A stretch of 64,000 nt of DNA from contig NZ_JACJPY010000005.1 in NCBI RefSeq assembly GCF_014696345.1, positions 1 through 64,000 of the forward strand, given 5' to 3'. Of this stretch, positions 9,137 through 18,658 are shown in pieces. The position numbers were made by a program, and so were the translations under genes. The notes under the pieces are model-generated. The model saw only the letters and a list, made by a program, of their open reading frames with translations, had not been told where the DNA came from and did no database searches. The stretch's first letter is position 1; the number at the start of each line of letters is the position of its first letter. This DNA comes from Pseudanabaena cinerea FACHB-1277. Its GTDB lineage: Bacteria > Cyanobacteriota > Cyanobacteriia > Pseudanabaenales > Pseudanabaenaceae.

Positions 9137-12100
9137 ATGTCTGACAACCAAAATTTAGGCTTAAATTTTAATGCAAGCAATGACATAAATAATCCGTTTT
9201 TGCCCACCCTTCCTGATGCCTTGGGAATTGTCAAAACTAAGCTACAACAGGCAGCCAGCAACTCCGCCCTGTTTTATCAAGTTTTTGGTGACAAGGCGAA
9301 TATCCCTGAAATTCAATCAGTAAGAACTCAATGGGCGATCGGGGACTTCAGCCAGTTGCCTCAAGTACAAATCCTTTCTGCTGCCAACATGAATGGTGCA
9401 GATGGCGCGTATAGCAGTTCTACACAAAAAATCTATCTTTCTGAAGCCTTGTCTCAGTCTAATTTTGCAATAGGTGTTTTAGTCGAAGAAACTTTTCATT
9501 GGTTGGATGATCGCGTAGGGACAGACACCAAAGGTGATGAAGGTGAACTGGCAAGGGTATTAGTGCTTGGCGAATCTGTGAGCAATGCTGAACTAGCCCG
9601 TATCAAGCAAGAAGATGATCGCGGTTTTATAATTGCCGAAGGTCAGTCAATATTTGTAGAAAAATCTGGATCAAGCGTAACGATTGAATCACAAGGTAAT
9701 GGCAAACTGATCAAATCTGCAAATAACTTATTATCGGCACAGATTGGCAATGATACCCCAATCTCGATCAAGTACAACGGATTGCAGATTTATACAACCA
9801 TTTTTGCAGGATGGGAGACCGTAGCAGTCGAGAACATTGGCGGACAAAATCAACTGCTATGGAAAAGTGCCAGTACTAACTCAATATCACTATGGAATCT
9901 AGATAGCAATTGGAACTTTCTATCCTCTGCTGGTGTGTTAGCCTTAAATTCTGGAAGCACTCTTGTTCAAGAGACTAATTTTGGTCTAGATCTCAATGGT
10001 GATAGTGTTATCGGATCTGTAAATCTGGAATGGCAAGGCAATACGAAACTAGTCAAGGATGCTGCGAATCTCTTATATGCTCAAGTTGGCAGCAATACCC
10101 CGATCGCCATCAAGTACAACGGATCGCAGATTTATACAACTATCTTTGCAGGGTGGGAAACCGTAGCCGTTGAGAACCTTGGCGGACAAAATCAACTGCT
10201 ATGGAAGAGTGCTGTTACTAACTCGATATCACTATGGAATCTAGATAGCAATTGGAACTTTCTATCCTCTGCTGGTGTAATACCATTAAATTCTGGTAGC
10301 GCTCTTGCCCAAGGCACTAACTTTGGCATAGATCTCAATAGTAATAACTATATTGGAGCTACTCCTGTTAGTATCGAATCGCAAGGTAGCACCAAACTAG
10401 TTAAAGACGGCGCTAAACTCTTATATGCCCAGATTGGCAATAACACCCCGATCGCGATCAAGTACAACGGATCGCAGATTTATACAACCATCTTTGCAGG
10501 ATGGGAAACCGTAGCAGTCGAGAACATTGGCGGACAAAATCAACTGCTATGGAAAAGTGCTAGTACTAACTCGATATCAGTATGGAATCTAGATAGCAAT
10601 TGGAACTTTCTATCCTCTGCTGGTGTAATAGCATTAAATTCTGGTAGCGCTCTGATTCAGGAGACTAATTTTAGTCTCGATCTCAATGGTGATAGCTTTA
10701 TCGGAGCCGTAAATCTGGAATGGCAAGGCAATACCAAGCTAGTCAAAGATGCTGCACATCTCTTATATGCTCAAGTTGGCAGCAATACCCCGATCGCCAT
10801 CAAGTATAACGGATCTCAGGTTTACACAACCATCTTTGCAGGATGGGAGACCGTAGCCGTTGAGAACATTGGCGGACAAAATCAACTGCTATGGAAAAGT
10901 GCTAGTACTAACTCGATATCAGTATGGAGTCTAGATAGCAATTGGAACTTTCTATCCTCTTCTGGTGTAATAGCCCTAAATTCTGGTAGCGCTCTGATTC
11001 AAGAGACTAATTTTGGTTTAGATCTCAATGGCGATAGTGTTGTCGGACCTGTAAATCTGGAATTGCAAGGCAATACGAAACTAGTCAAGGATGCTACTAA
11101 CCTCTTATACGCCCAAGTTGGTAGCAATACCCCGATCGCGATCAAGTACAACGGATCGCAGATTTATACAACCATTTTTGCAGGATGGGAGACCGTAGCA
11201 GTCGAGAACATTGGCGGACAAAATCAACTGCTATGGAAAAGTGCTAGTACTAACTCAATATCACTATGGAATCTAGATAGCAATTGGAACTTCCTATCTT
11301 CTGCTGGTGTAATACCATTAAATTCTGGCAGTACTCTTATTCAAGAGACTAATTTTGGTTTAGATCTCAATGGCGATGGCTTTGTGGGACAGTCTGTCTC
11401 TGTTGTCACTGTTGCGGCAACAGACAATGTGGCGGCGGAAACTATTAGCGGTCAGACTATCAATAACGGTACTTTTACGCTAACTCGAACTGGCACTAAT
11501 ACAGCGATCGCGGTTAATTACACATTAAGCGGTACGGCAGCAAATGGTACAGATTACATCACCTTAAATGGTGTGGCTAATTTTGCGGTGGGTGCTGCTA
11601 CGGCGATCGTGTCGGTTTCACCAATTGATGACGCTTTGTTTGAAGGAAATGAGACTGTTATTTTGACTTTGGCATCGGGTAGTGGTTACACGCTGGGAGC
11701 GCTTAATACTTCCACAATTACTATTAACGATAACGATCTGCCGATAATTGCGATCTCGGCAAATGATGCCAGTGCGGGTGAAGTGGCAGCAGGGCAAACC
11801 CAAAATTCTGGACAGTTTACTTTGACGAGGACTGGCAATACGGCTGCGGCTTTGGCAGTTGGTTATACGGTTAGCGGCACTGCGACTAATGGTGTTGATT
11901 ACAGTTCTTTGAATGGAAGTGTCACTTTTGCGGCGGGTGCTAGTACGGCTTTTGTGAATGTGAATGTCACCGATGATTTAGCTGTTGAAGGAAGTGAAAC
12001 GGTTGTTCTGACTCTCAACACCAATGCTTCTATTTATAGTTTGGGCGCTAATAATATTGCTATGGTGAATATTACTGATGATGATCCTGCTTATCAAAGT

Positions 12101-15100
12101 AATGAGTTATTAATCAAGATTCCTGTAGGAGGAACTAATGCTCAATTGCTCAATTTTGCTCAGAGTTATGGTGCTGTTAGCGTAGAAAACTTTGTACAGT
12201 CAACTCAAGCATTAGGTTCTACTTTATCTCAATGGAGGATTGTCAATTTTGCTGCTGGTTCAGATATTCAAGCTGCAAAAAACGCATTTGGTCAATTAGG
12301 TAATTTTGATGCAGTGGAATTTAACTATACATTAAATTTAAACTGGACTCCTAATGATTCACAATTTAGCCAACTTTGGGGTTTAAATAATATAAGTCAA
12401 ACAGGTGGGACTACAGATGCAGATATTGATGCTGTGGAAGCTTGGGATATACAAAAGGGTAATCGTTCTGTAGTTGTTGCTGTAATAGATACAGGCGTTG
12501 ATTACACACATCAAGATTTAGCCGCTAATATGTGGAAAAATCCCGGTGAAATAGTTGGTAATGGTCTGGATGATGATGGTAATGGTTTTATTGATGATAT
12601 CTATGGTTACGACTTTATCAATAAAGATAGTAACCCAATGGATGATCATTCTCATGGTACTCATGTAGCTGGAACTATTGGAGCAGTTGGTAATAATAAT
12701 CTGGGAGTAATTGGTGTTAGCCCCAATGTTAGTATTATGGGGTTAAAGTTCTTAGGAGCTAATGGTTCTGGTAATACGGTTAATGCTGCTAGGGCAGTTG
12801 ATTATGCAGTGTCTAAGGGTGCTAAAATTATTAATGCTAGTTTTGGTGGTGGTCCATATAGCCAATTGATGTTTGATGCCCTTAGTCGTGCTAATAATGT
12901 AGGGGTACTTTTCATAGCAGCCGCTGGGAATGATTATGGGAATAACAATGATACTAACCCTCGCTACCCGTCAAATTATGATCTTCCTAATGTCATATCG
13001 GTAGCGGCTACAGATCATAGAGATCAACTTGCTTTCTTTTCTAATTATGGTGCAAATACTGTTGATTTAGGAGCGCCTGGGGTAAATATTCTGAGTACAA
13101 TCCCAAATAATGGTTATGATTTCTATGATGGTACTTCAATGGCAACACCCCATGTTGCTGGTGCTGCGGCTTTATTATTAGCGGCAAATTCTAACCTGAA
13201 CGTAACACAAATCAGACAAACCCTGATGAATACTACTGATCAGATGTCCTCTTTACAAGGTAAAACGGTAACTGGAGGACGTTTGAATTTAAATAAAGCC
13301 ATTTCCTCTGTTAGCTTGCCTAGCCTCACAATTAATGATGTAACGATCGCTGAAGGTAACAGTGGTACGAGCAATGCAGTATTCACTGTCACCCGCACAG
13401 GTAATGCGACTCAATCCATTACTGTAAACTATGCAACTGCCAATAATACGGCAACAGCAGGTAGTGACTACACTGGCACTTCTGGAATTTTGACTTTCGC
13501 AACCAACGAAACCAGCAAAACAATCACTGTTCCCGTCATTGGTGATACGGCAGTTGAAGGAAATGAGACTTTCTTTGTCAATCTCAGTAATGCAGTCAAT
13601 GCAACTATTGTTGATAATCAAGGTTTAGGAACGATTATTAATGATGATTTGCCTAGCCTCACAATTAATGATGTAACGATCGCTGAAGGTAACAGTGGTA
13701 CGAGCAATGCAGTATTCACTGTCACCCGCACAGGTAATGCGACTCAATCCATTACTGTAAACTATGCAACTGCCAATAATACGGCAACAGCAGGTAGTGA
13801 CTACACTGGCACTTCTGGAACTTTGACTTTTGCTACCAATGAAACCACAAAAACATTCACTGTTCCTATCATTGGTGATACGACAGTTGAAGGTAATGAG
13901 ACTTTCTTTGTCAATCTCAGTAATGCAGTTAATGCGACTATTATTGATAGTCAAGGTTTAGGAACTATTACTAATGATGATTTGCCAACGCTTGCAATTA
14001 ATGATGTAACAATTGTTGAAGGCAACAGTGGCACAAGCAATGCTGTATTTACGGTTACTCGTACGGGTAATGCGACCCAATCTATCACTGTCAACTATGC
14101 AACTGCCAATAATTCAGCAACAGCAGGTAGTGACTACACTGGCACTTCTGGAAGCTTAACTTTCGCAACCAACGAAACAAGCAAAACAATTCTTGTTCCT
14201 ATCATTGGTGATACGACAGTTGAAGGTAATGAGACTTTCTTTGTCAATCTCAGCAATGCAGTTAATGCAACTATTGCTGATAGTCAAGGCTTAGGGACAA
14301 TTACTAATGATGACATTGAAATAATTCCTACATCCCCATTTACATCAATTGATGTTGGTCTAATAGGTGTTTACGGTAAAAATGTAAATTGGGGTGATTA
14401 TGATAGTGATGGAGACTTAGATATTCTACTCACTGGCGGTATTGGTTCAATCAACAATAATATCTCTAAGGTTTATCGTAATGATGGAGGAAGTTTTATC
14501 GATATTAATGCTCCTCTGCTTGGGGTTGAAGGTGATTCAGCGTGGGGAGATTATGATAACGATGGTGATCTTGATATTTTGTTAACTGGTTCTGGTTTCT
14601 CCAAGATTTACCGCAATGATGGGGGGACATTTACTGATATTAATGCCTCCTTAATAGGAGTAAGTGTTAGTTCTGTAGACTGGGGTGACTATGATAATGA
14701 TGGCGATTTGGATATATTGCTGATTGGGAACTCGCCACATACTATTCCTTTCCAGAGTTATTATGTTTCCAAGGTCTATCGAAACGATAATAATAATTTC
14801 ATTGATATTAACGCTTCAATAATTGGTGCTGCATTTGGTTCAGCAAGTTGGGGAGATTATGATAAAGATGGAGATTTAGATATCTTAGTAACTGGATATA
14901 CTAACTCAAATGTGTTTACATCCAAGGTATATCGAAATGACAATGGTAACTTCACTGATATTGCTGCTCCTTTGACTAGTATCTATGGCGAGTCAGCATG
15001 GGGAGATTACGACAATGATGGTGACTTAGATATTCTACTTTCTGGCAGGACTACTAATGATATTTCTTTAAATCGAAAAACCCTAATTTACCGCAATAAT

Positions 15101-16510
15101 GGAGGAGCTTTTACAGATATTGGTATTGTCTTGGATAGTAGGGATGGTATTGGTGGATGGGGTGATTATGACAATGACGGCGATTTAGATATTCTGTTCA
15201 CAGGTTCTTACAGTAGTGGAGGAAATCCTTTCCTATATCGAAATGACAATGGTAATTTCACTTATCTTTTTGTTTCTACTTATGTTGCTGGTGATCAAGT
15301 AACAGGTAGTTCTGGCGTTTGGGGAGACTATGATAATGACGGTGATTTGGATATTCTAGCCACTGGAAATATATCCCCAACCTATTCAGCATTAGCCACT
15401 CGTATTTATCGAAACAATGCTACAAATTCAAACACATCTCCATCAGCGCCTACATCTCTTTCTGCTTCTACTAATGCTAGTTCTGTAACTCTTTCATGGA
15501 ATAAAGCAACCGATTCCCGAACACCACAAAATGGATTAACTTATAACTTAAGAGTGGGGACTACATCAGGTGGGTCTAATATTATATCCCCGATGTCTAA
15601 TAGTAATGGTTATCGAAAAGTTGCAGAAGCTGGCAATGCTAATCAAGCAACTAACTGGACTCTGAAAAATTTAGCGCCTGGAACTTATTATTGGAGTGTG
15701 CAAGCTATTGATACAGCCTTTGCGGGGTCAACTTTTGCGACAGAAGGTAGTTTTACAATTTTACCTAGCATAGTCACGATCGCCGCATCAGATCCTGATG
15801 CCTCAGAAACTACTACTGGTCAAACTGCCAATAATGGGCAATTTACATTAGTTCGCTCAGGCGATGTAACCTCAGCATTGACTGTTAATTACAGCATCAC
15901 AGGTACAGCCACTAACGGCGTTGACTATAACACACTCTCCCAGAGCGTCACTTTTGCTGCTGGTTCAAGCACTGCCACTGTTTCAGTCATTCCCGAAGAT
16001 CAATTTAGAACTGATTTTGCTTTTGAAGGAAATGAAACAGTTATACTTACCTTGAGCAGTGGTGCGGGTTATACAATCGGTTCGTCTAACACTGCAACCG
16101 TAGCGATCGCAGACAATGAAACTGATACAGTTAGCAACTCAATAACTGGAGCAAAATCAGTAGGTGGCGGAACGCAATCATTTTCTGACTTTATTGATGT
16201 TAATGACGAAGACTGGTATCTAATTCCCCTTGCCTCCGCCACAGCAAGCTCCATTACTTTCACATATGGTTTAAATAATCTCAGTCATGATGCGTTAGTA
16301 GAGCTAAGAAATAGTAATGGAACAGTTTTATCCTCCACGGGACTGTCTTTCCCAAGTGGATCAATATATCCATCTACTCAATCTGCACCTTCTAGAACTG
16401 TAACCTTAGCTGGAGGCTCAAATTATTATCTCCGAGTCATATCAACTAGCATTTGGGGTACAGCTTATAACCTTGTCACTACAAGACCTGGTATATCTGC
16501 TGGAGGTTAA
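9137..16510 (+). CDS. Giant subtilisin-like (S8) serine protease with adhesin-type repeats
   Basis: A 2457-residue protein. Order: an N-terminal domain like those of large cyanobacterial adhesins (EETFHWLD, GDEGELARVL); five Trp-rich repeats of about 114 residues (182-752); two Calx-beta domains; a propeptide-like stretch (988-1068); an S8 peptidase domain (1078-1392); three near-identical 111-residue Calx-beta repeats (1395-1725); seven FG-GAP/VCBS-like repeats with the signature WGDYDNDGDLDIL; an Fn3-like domain; another Calx-beta; and a C-terminal PPC domain. The catalytic triad is visible: Asp1118 (VIDTGVD), His1173 (SHGTHVAG) and Ser1334 (GTSMATPHVAG). The DxDxDxD-type loops should bind calcium. 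No N-terminal signal peptide or RTX nonapeptides are seen, so the export route is open, with type I secretion most likely. The start follows CAGGAAAAACT. Likely surface-bound or released, acting in adhesion or protein degradation. Confidence 0.88.
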   Translation: MSDNQNLGLNFNASNDINNPFLPTLPDALGIVKTKLQQAASNSALFYQVFGDKANIPEIQSVRTQWAIGDFSQLPQVQILSAANMNGADGAYSSSTQKIYLSEALSQSNFAIGVLVEETFHWLDDRVGTDTKGDEGELARVLVLGESVSNAELARIKQEDDRGFIIAEGQSIFVEKSGSSVTIESQGNGKLIKSANNLLSAQIGNDTPISIKYNGLQIYTTIFAGWETVAVENIGGQNQLLWKSASTNSISLWNLDSNWNFLSSAGVLALNSGSTLVQETNFGLDLNGDSVIGSVNLEWQGNTKLVKDAANLLYAQVGSNTPIAIKYNGSQIYTTIFAGWETVAVENLGGQNQLLWKSAVTNSISLWNLDSNWNFLSSAGVIPLNSGSALAQGTNFGIDLNSNNYIGATPVSIESQGSTKLVKDGAKLLYAQIGNNTPIAIKYNGSQIYTTIFAGWETVAVENIGGQNQLLWKSASTNSISVWNLDSNWNFLSSAGVIALNSGSALIQETNFSLDLNGDSFIGAVNLEWQGNTKLVKDAAHLLYAQVGSNTPIAIKYNGSQVYTTIFAGWETVAVENIGGQNQLLWKSASTNSISVWSLDSNWNFLSSSGVIALNSGSALIQETNFGLDLNGDSVVGPVNLELQGNTKLVKDATNLLYAQVGSNTPIAIKYNGSQIYTTIFAGWETVAVENIGGQNQLLWKSASTNSISLWNLDSNWNFLSSAGVIPLNSGSTLIQETNFGLDLNGDGFVGQSVSVVTVAATDNVAAETISGQTINNGTFTLTRTGTNTAIAVNYTLSGTAANGTDYITLNGVANFAVGAATAIVSVSPIDDALFEGNETVILTLASGSGYTLGALNTSTITINDNDLPIIAISANDASAGEVAAGQTQNSGQFTLTRTGNTAAALAVGYTVSGTATNGVDYSSLNGSVTFAAGASTAFVNVNVTDDLAVEGSETVVLTLNTNASIYSLGANNIAMVNITDDDPAYQSNELLIKIPVGGTNAQLLNFAQSYGAVSVENFVQSTQALGSTLSQWRIVNFAAGSDIQAAKNAFGQLGNFDAVEFNYTLNLNWTPNDSQFSQLWGLNNISQTGGTTDADIDAVEAWDIQKGNRSVVVAVIDTGVDYTHQDLAANMWKNPGEIVGNGLDDDGNGFIDDIYGYDFINKDSNPMDDHSHGTHVAGTIGAVGNNNLGVIGVSPNVSIMGLKFLGANGSGNTVNAARAVDYAVSKGAKIINASFGGGPYSQLMFDALSRANNVGVLFIAAAGNDYGNNNDTNPRYPSNYDLPNVISVAATDHRDQLAFFSNYGANTVDLGAPGVNILSTIPNNGYDFYDGTSMATPHVAGAAALLLAANSNLNVTQIRQTLMNTTDQMSSLQGKTVTGGRLNLNKAISSVSLPSLTINDVTIAEGNSGTSNAVFTVTRTGNATQSITVNYATANNTATAGSDYTGTSGILTFATNETSKTITVPVIGDTAVEGNETFFVNLSNAVNATIVDNQGLGTIINDDLPSLTINDVTIAEGNSGTSNAVFTVTRTGNATQSITVNYATANNTATAGSDYTGTSGTLTFATNETTKTFTVPIIGDTTVEGNETFFVNLSNAVNATIIDSQGLGTITNDDLPTLAINDVTIVEGNSGTSNAVFTVTRTGNATQSITVNYATANNSATAGSDYTGTSGSLTFATNETSKTILVPIIGDTTVEGNETFFVNLSNAVNATIADSQGLGTITNDDIEIIPTSPFTSIDVGLIGVYGKNVNWGDYDSDGDLDILLTGGIGSINNNISKVYRNDGGSFIDINAPLLGVEGDSAWGDYDNDGDLDILLTGSGFSKIYRNDGGTFTDINASLIGVSVSSVDWGDYDNDGDLDILLIGNSPHTIPFQSYYVSKVYRNDNNNFIDINASIIGAAFGSASWGDYDKDGDLDILVTGYTNSNVFTSKVYRNDNGNFTDIAAPLTSIYGESAWGDYDNDGDLDILLSGRTTNDISLNRKTLIYRNNGGAFTDIGIVLDSRDGIGGWGDYDNDGDLDILFTGSYSSGGNPFLYRNDNGNFTYLFVSTYVAGDQVTGSSGVWGDYDNDGDLDILATGNISPTYSALATRIYRNNATNSNTSPSAPTSLSASTNASSVTLSWNKATDSRTPQNGLTYNLRVGTTSGGSNIISPMSNSNGYRKVAEAGNANQATNWTLKNLAPGTYYWSVQAIDTAFAGSTFATEGSFTILPSIVTIAASDPDASETTTGQTANNGQFTLVRSGDVTSALTVNYSITGTATNGVDYNTLSQSVTFAAGSSTATVSVIPEDQFRTDFAFEGNETVILTLSSGAGYTIGSSNTATVAIADNETDTVSNSITGAKSVGGGTQSFSDFIDVNDEDWYLIPLASATASSITFTYGLNNLSHDALVELRNSNGTVLSSTGLSFPSGSIYPSTQSAPSRTVTLAGGSNYYLRVISTSIWGTAYNLVTTRPGISAGG
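9680..11390 (+). repeat. Five tandem ~342-bp coding repeats
   Basis: Five in-frame copies of a 114-116-codon unit. Each carries GGQNQLLWKSA and LDSNWNFLSS-type segments and ends in LDLNGDxxxG. DNA identity is very high in the core of each unit, which indicates recent duplication or ongoing gene conversion. Confidence 0.85.
13321..14319 (+). repeat. Three 333-bp Calx-beta coding repeats
   Basis: Units begin near 13321, 13654 and 13987, exactly 333 bp (111 codons) apart. The first two are almost identical over their first 150 bases. They encode consecutive Calx-beta domains of the protease. Confidence 0.85.
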
Positions 16511-16600
16511 TGAAGATTGAATATATGCAACTATCTCTATTGGATTTAAGGTTAAGTAGAGATAGTTAGATTGGGAATTATTGCTTGATTTTTGTCGATT

Positions 16601-16730
16601 GGCGATCGCTGGTTTGGGTGAGAGGGGGCGATCGCTGGTTTGTGGGGTGATGTGGCGATCGCGTTTTGATGAGGTGAAGTAGCGATCGTTGGTTTGGGGA
16701 TTGAGTGGGTGAATTGGCGATCGCTTTTAT
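16601..16730 (+). repeat. HIP1-centred degenerate repeat array 1
   Basis: Five units of GCGATCGC or a one-base variant spaced 22-40 bases apart. Most are followed by TGGTTTG(G/T)GG and a GA-rich spacer, reading on the plus strand. It fills most of the gap between the protease gene and the DUF6883 gene. Confidence 0.8.
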
Positions 16731-16782
16731 AAAACAATCAAACATGGCAAAATAAAAACGATTGTTACAGTCATAGCTAGAT

Positions 16783-17115
16783 ATGCTAATTCCCAACACC
16801 AACAACGCCATTGTTGATATTCGTAAATTACGGGATTACTGTCTTAATCTAGAACATGATGACGGTAAACATAAAGCCAGACTGTTTTCCTCAATCCTTG
16901 GCATGAAAGCAGAAAATGCTGAAGAATTAAGGCTGATTCTGCTAGAAGTTATCAAAACCCATGAAGCTAAATTAGGAAGATCTGATAGATTTAGGCAACG
17001 ATACACTGTGGATTGTGAGATTACATGGCAAAATAGAAATGCAACCCTGCGGAGTGGATGGATTATTGAACATAGTTCAAATATTCCAAAATTAACGACT
17101 TGCTACCCTATATAG
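16783..17115 (+). CDS. DUF6883 domain protein
   Basis: A 110-residue protein that matches the DUF6883 pattern from memory: IPNTNNAIVDIRKLRDYCLN at the start, then HKARLFSSILGM and AEELRLILLE. The function is not known. The domain occurs in small stand-alone genes and, as I recall, at the ends of some toxin-like proteins. The next gene (DUF4926) begins within about 20 bases, so the two are probably co-transcribed. Their spacing and size resemble a toxin-antitoxin or toxin-immunity pair, but that is inference. The ribosome binding site is weak. The gene sits between two HIP1 repeat arrays in an island rich in toxin-antitoxin modules. Confidence 0.7.
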   Translation: MLIPNTNNAIVDIRKLRDYCLNLEHDDGKHKARLFSSILGMKAENAEELRLILLEVIKTHEAKLGRSDRFRQRYTVDCEITWQNRNATLRSGWIIEHSSNIPKLTTCYPI

Positions 17116-17133
17116 ACATTGGAGATGATAAAT

Positions 17134-17382
17134 ATGTTAACAAGTTCAGTAAAACTGCTAGATGTCGTAGCTCTAACTATCGATCTTCCCCAAGATAATT
17201 TATGGCGCGGACAGGTTGGTACAGTTGTTGAGATACTTGCCAATGGTCAAGCCTTTGAAGTCGAATTTAGCGATCGCAATGGTCGCACATACGAATCTCT
17301 AGGATTAACTCCAGAAGAATTTATGATTCTACATTTCGAGCCAGCATTACCTAATCCAAAATCTCAATTAGTTACAGCATGA
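17134..17382 (+). CDS. DUF4926 domain protein
   Basis: An 82-residue protein of the DUF4926 family, a small SH3-like beta fold. The family pattern is visible: LLDVVALTIDLP, then WRGQVGTVVEIL and FEVEFSDRNGRTY. I chose ATG 17134 because GGAG at 17121-17124 lies nine bases upstream. Longer versions begin at TTG 17119 or ATG 17125. It follows the DUF6883 gene closely and is probably its partner, perhaps as antidote; the function is not established. Confidence 0.72.
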   Translation: MLTSSVKLLDVVALTIDLPQDNLWRGQVGTVVEILANGQAFEVEFSDRNGRTYESLGLTPEEFMILHFEPALPNPKSQLVTA

Positions 17383-17411
17383 TCTGAGTTTAAATGTTTT
17401 TTCATAGCTGC

Positions 17412-17676
17412 GGCGATCGCTGGTTATGGGAGTTGAGAGGGCGATCGCTGGTTTGTGGAATGAGGGGCAATCGCTTTGAACATTTATAGTGTCTGGGGAA
17501 ATAGGCGATCGCTGTTTGATTTGAGGTGAGTTGCGATCGCTGGTTTGTGGAATGAGAGGGCGATCGTTGGTTGTGGATGATGTGGCGATCGCTGTTTGTG
17601 GGATGAAGGGGCGATCGCTGGTTTGTGAGGTTGAAGTGGCGATCGTTGGTTTGTGGGTTGATGTGGCGATCTCTTG
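17412..17676 (+). repeat. HIP1-centred degenerate repeat array 2
   Basis: About ten units of GCGATCGC, GCGATCGT or near variants. Each is followed by (T)GGTTTGTGG or TGTTTG and a GA-rich spacer; the typical period is 25-30 bases. It fills most of the gap between DUF4926 and the first toxin-antitoxin pair, with the same orientation as array 1. Confidence 0.82.
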
Positions 17677-17733
17677 ACCCCATGTTAAGATTTAACAAAG
17701 TAAACATACTGGTATTCACATATTAATTCTCCT

Positions 17734-17955
17734 ATGAACACTCTAGTAGAGATTAAAACAGCGATCGCTAGATTGTCTGATGACGAAACTTCGACCTTAT
17801 TGTCGTGGCTACAAGAACGCTCAGAAGATGACTGGGATAAGCAAATAAAGAAAGACTCAGAGCAAGGTAAATTAAACAAAGTCATTCAACGAGCGAAAGC
17901 TCATATTGTCAACAATCGCGTAATGAAACTGGATGAAGTCATTAACAACTCCTGA
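17734..17955 (+). CDS. Putative antitoxin of a ParE/RelE-type module
   Basis: A 73-residue acidic then basic helical protein (SDDETSTLLSWLQERSEDDW; ending in AHIVNNRVMKLDEVINNS). Its size and position directly before a RelE/ParE-like toxin identify it as the probable antitoxin, although I do not recognise a named DNA-binding family. Its end overlaps the next gene by 23 bases, implying coupled translation. No clear Shine-Dalgarno precedes the ATG. Confidence 0.65.
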   Translation: MNTLVEIKTAIARLSDDETSTLLSWLQERSEDDWDKQIKKDSEQGKLNKVIQRAKAHIVNNRVMKLDEVINNS

Positions 17956-18196
17956 TTTTTGGGAAGCTTACGCAGCATTGCCACCAGCCATCAAAGCACA
18001 AGCTCAAAAAACTTATCAAATTTGGATAAGCGATCGCTTCTATCCATCCCTACACTTTAAAAAAGTCAATCAAAATTTGTGGTCTATTCGCATCAATAGA
18101 GAATATCGAGCTTTAGCTTTAAAAGAAGGAGATGATTATTACTGGTTTTGGATCGGTTTGCATGACGAATACGACAGATTAATTGATGGAAGTTGA
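17933..18196 (+). CDS. RelE/ParE-superfamily toxin
   Basis: An 87-residue protein with the pattern of RelE/ParE-type toxins: an N-terminal helical pair (PDFWEAYAALPPAIKAQAQKT), then beta-strand segments with basic residues (LWSIRINREYRALAL), an aromatic strand (DDYYWFWIGLHDEYDRLI) and the end. The family cleaves mRNA on the ribosome or poisons gyrase; the sequence alone does not say which. It overlaps its antitoxin gene by 23 bases. The reading frame is intact. Confidence 0.75.
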   Translation: MKSLTTPDFWEAYAALPPAIKAQAQKTYQIWISDRFYPSLHFKKVNQNLWSIRINREYRALALKEGDDYYWFWIGLHDEYDRLIDGS

Positions 18197-18205
18197 TCTT
18201 AAGAA

Positions 18206-18270
18206 GGCAATCGCTGTTTGATTTTTGTGGAGAGGCGATCGTTGGTTTGGGTGAGAAGGGGCGATCGCCC
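18206..18270 (+). repeat. HIP1-centred degenerate repeat array 3
   Basis: Three units (GCAATCGCTGTTTG, GCGATCGTTGGTTTGGG, GCGATCGC) between the ParE-like toxin and the convergent DUF5615 gene. It keeps the plus-strand orientation although the next gene is on the minus strand. Confidence 0.75.
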
Positions 18271-18322
18271 TTCGAGTTTAAAACTTGAGGGGTAATTTTT
18301 TTGAGATACAATCTCAGCTCTC

Positions 18323-18658
18323 TTACAAATATTCAAGATGCTTCATCATTTCATCCACTGGAAGCACCTGCCAAATCAAAACTAAACCCTGGACAATCTC
18401 CCCAATAGACTTACTTTTCTGTTGACAGTAAGCAATACCATAATGAGAAACATCTTGCTGCTGAAGCCTTAGAAAATCAGTATCTTGAGTAAAAATCACT
18501 CGTTTTTGAGATACAGCAAAAGTCAACTGTTCTTCATCCAATTTACCAATTAGATTCTCCTCTGGAGTCGTTGTTACATCAATTCCTCTTCTTCTCAAGC
18601 CATTAGCGATCGCCTGACTCATATTTTCGTCTAAATGAAACCTGATTCTATCTTTCAT
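18323..18658 (-). CDS. DUF5615 PIN-like toxin
   Basis: A 111-residue PIN-like protein of the DUF5615 family. Hallmarks are FHLDENMSQAIANGLRRRGI near the start, with the Asp/Glu pair of the PIN active site, then VIFTQDTDFLRL with the second Asp cluster. The family is predicted to be an RNase toxin. The gene lies downstream of, and overlaps by 11 bases, the DUF433 gene, the usual antitoxin partner. The reading frame is intact. Confidence 0.8.
   Translation of the reverse strand: MKDRIRFHLDENMSQAIANGLRRRGIDVTTTPEENLIGKLDEEQLTFAVSQKRVIFTQDTDFLRLQQQDVSHYGIAYCQQKSKSIGEIVQGLVLIWQVLPVDEMMKHLEYL

Noticed and set aside
9137-16510. RTX nonapeptide repeats in the protease
   Set aside because: The Asp-rich motifs are DxDxDxD loops of FG-GAP/VCBS-type units, not GGxGxDxUx nonapeptides.
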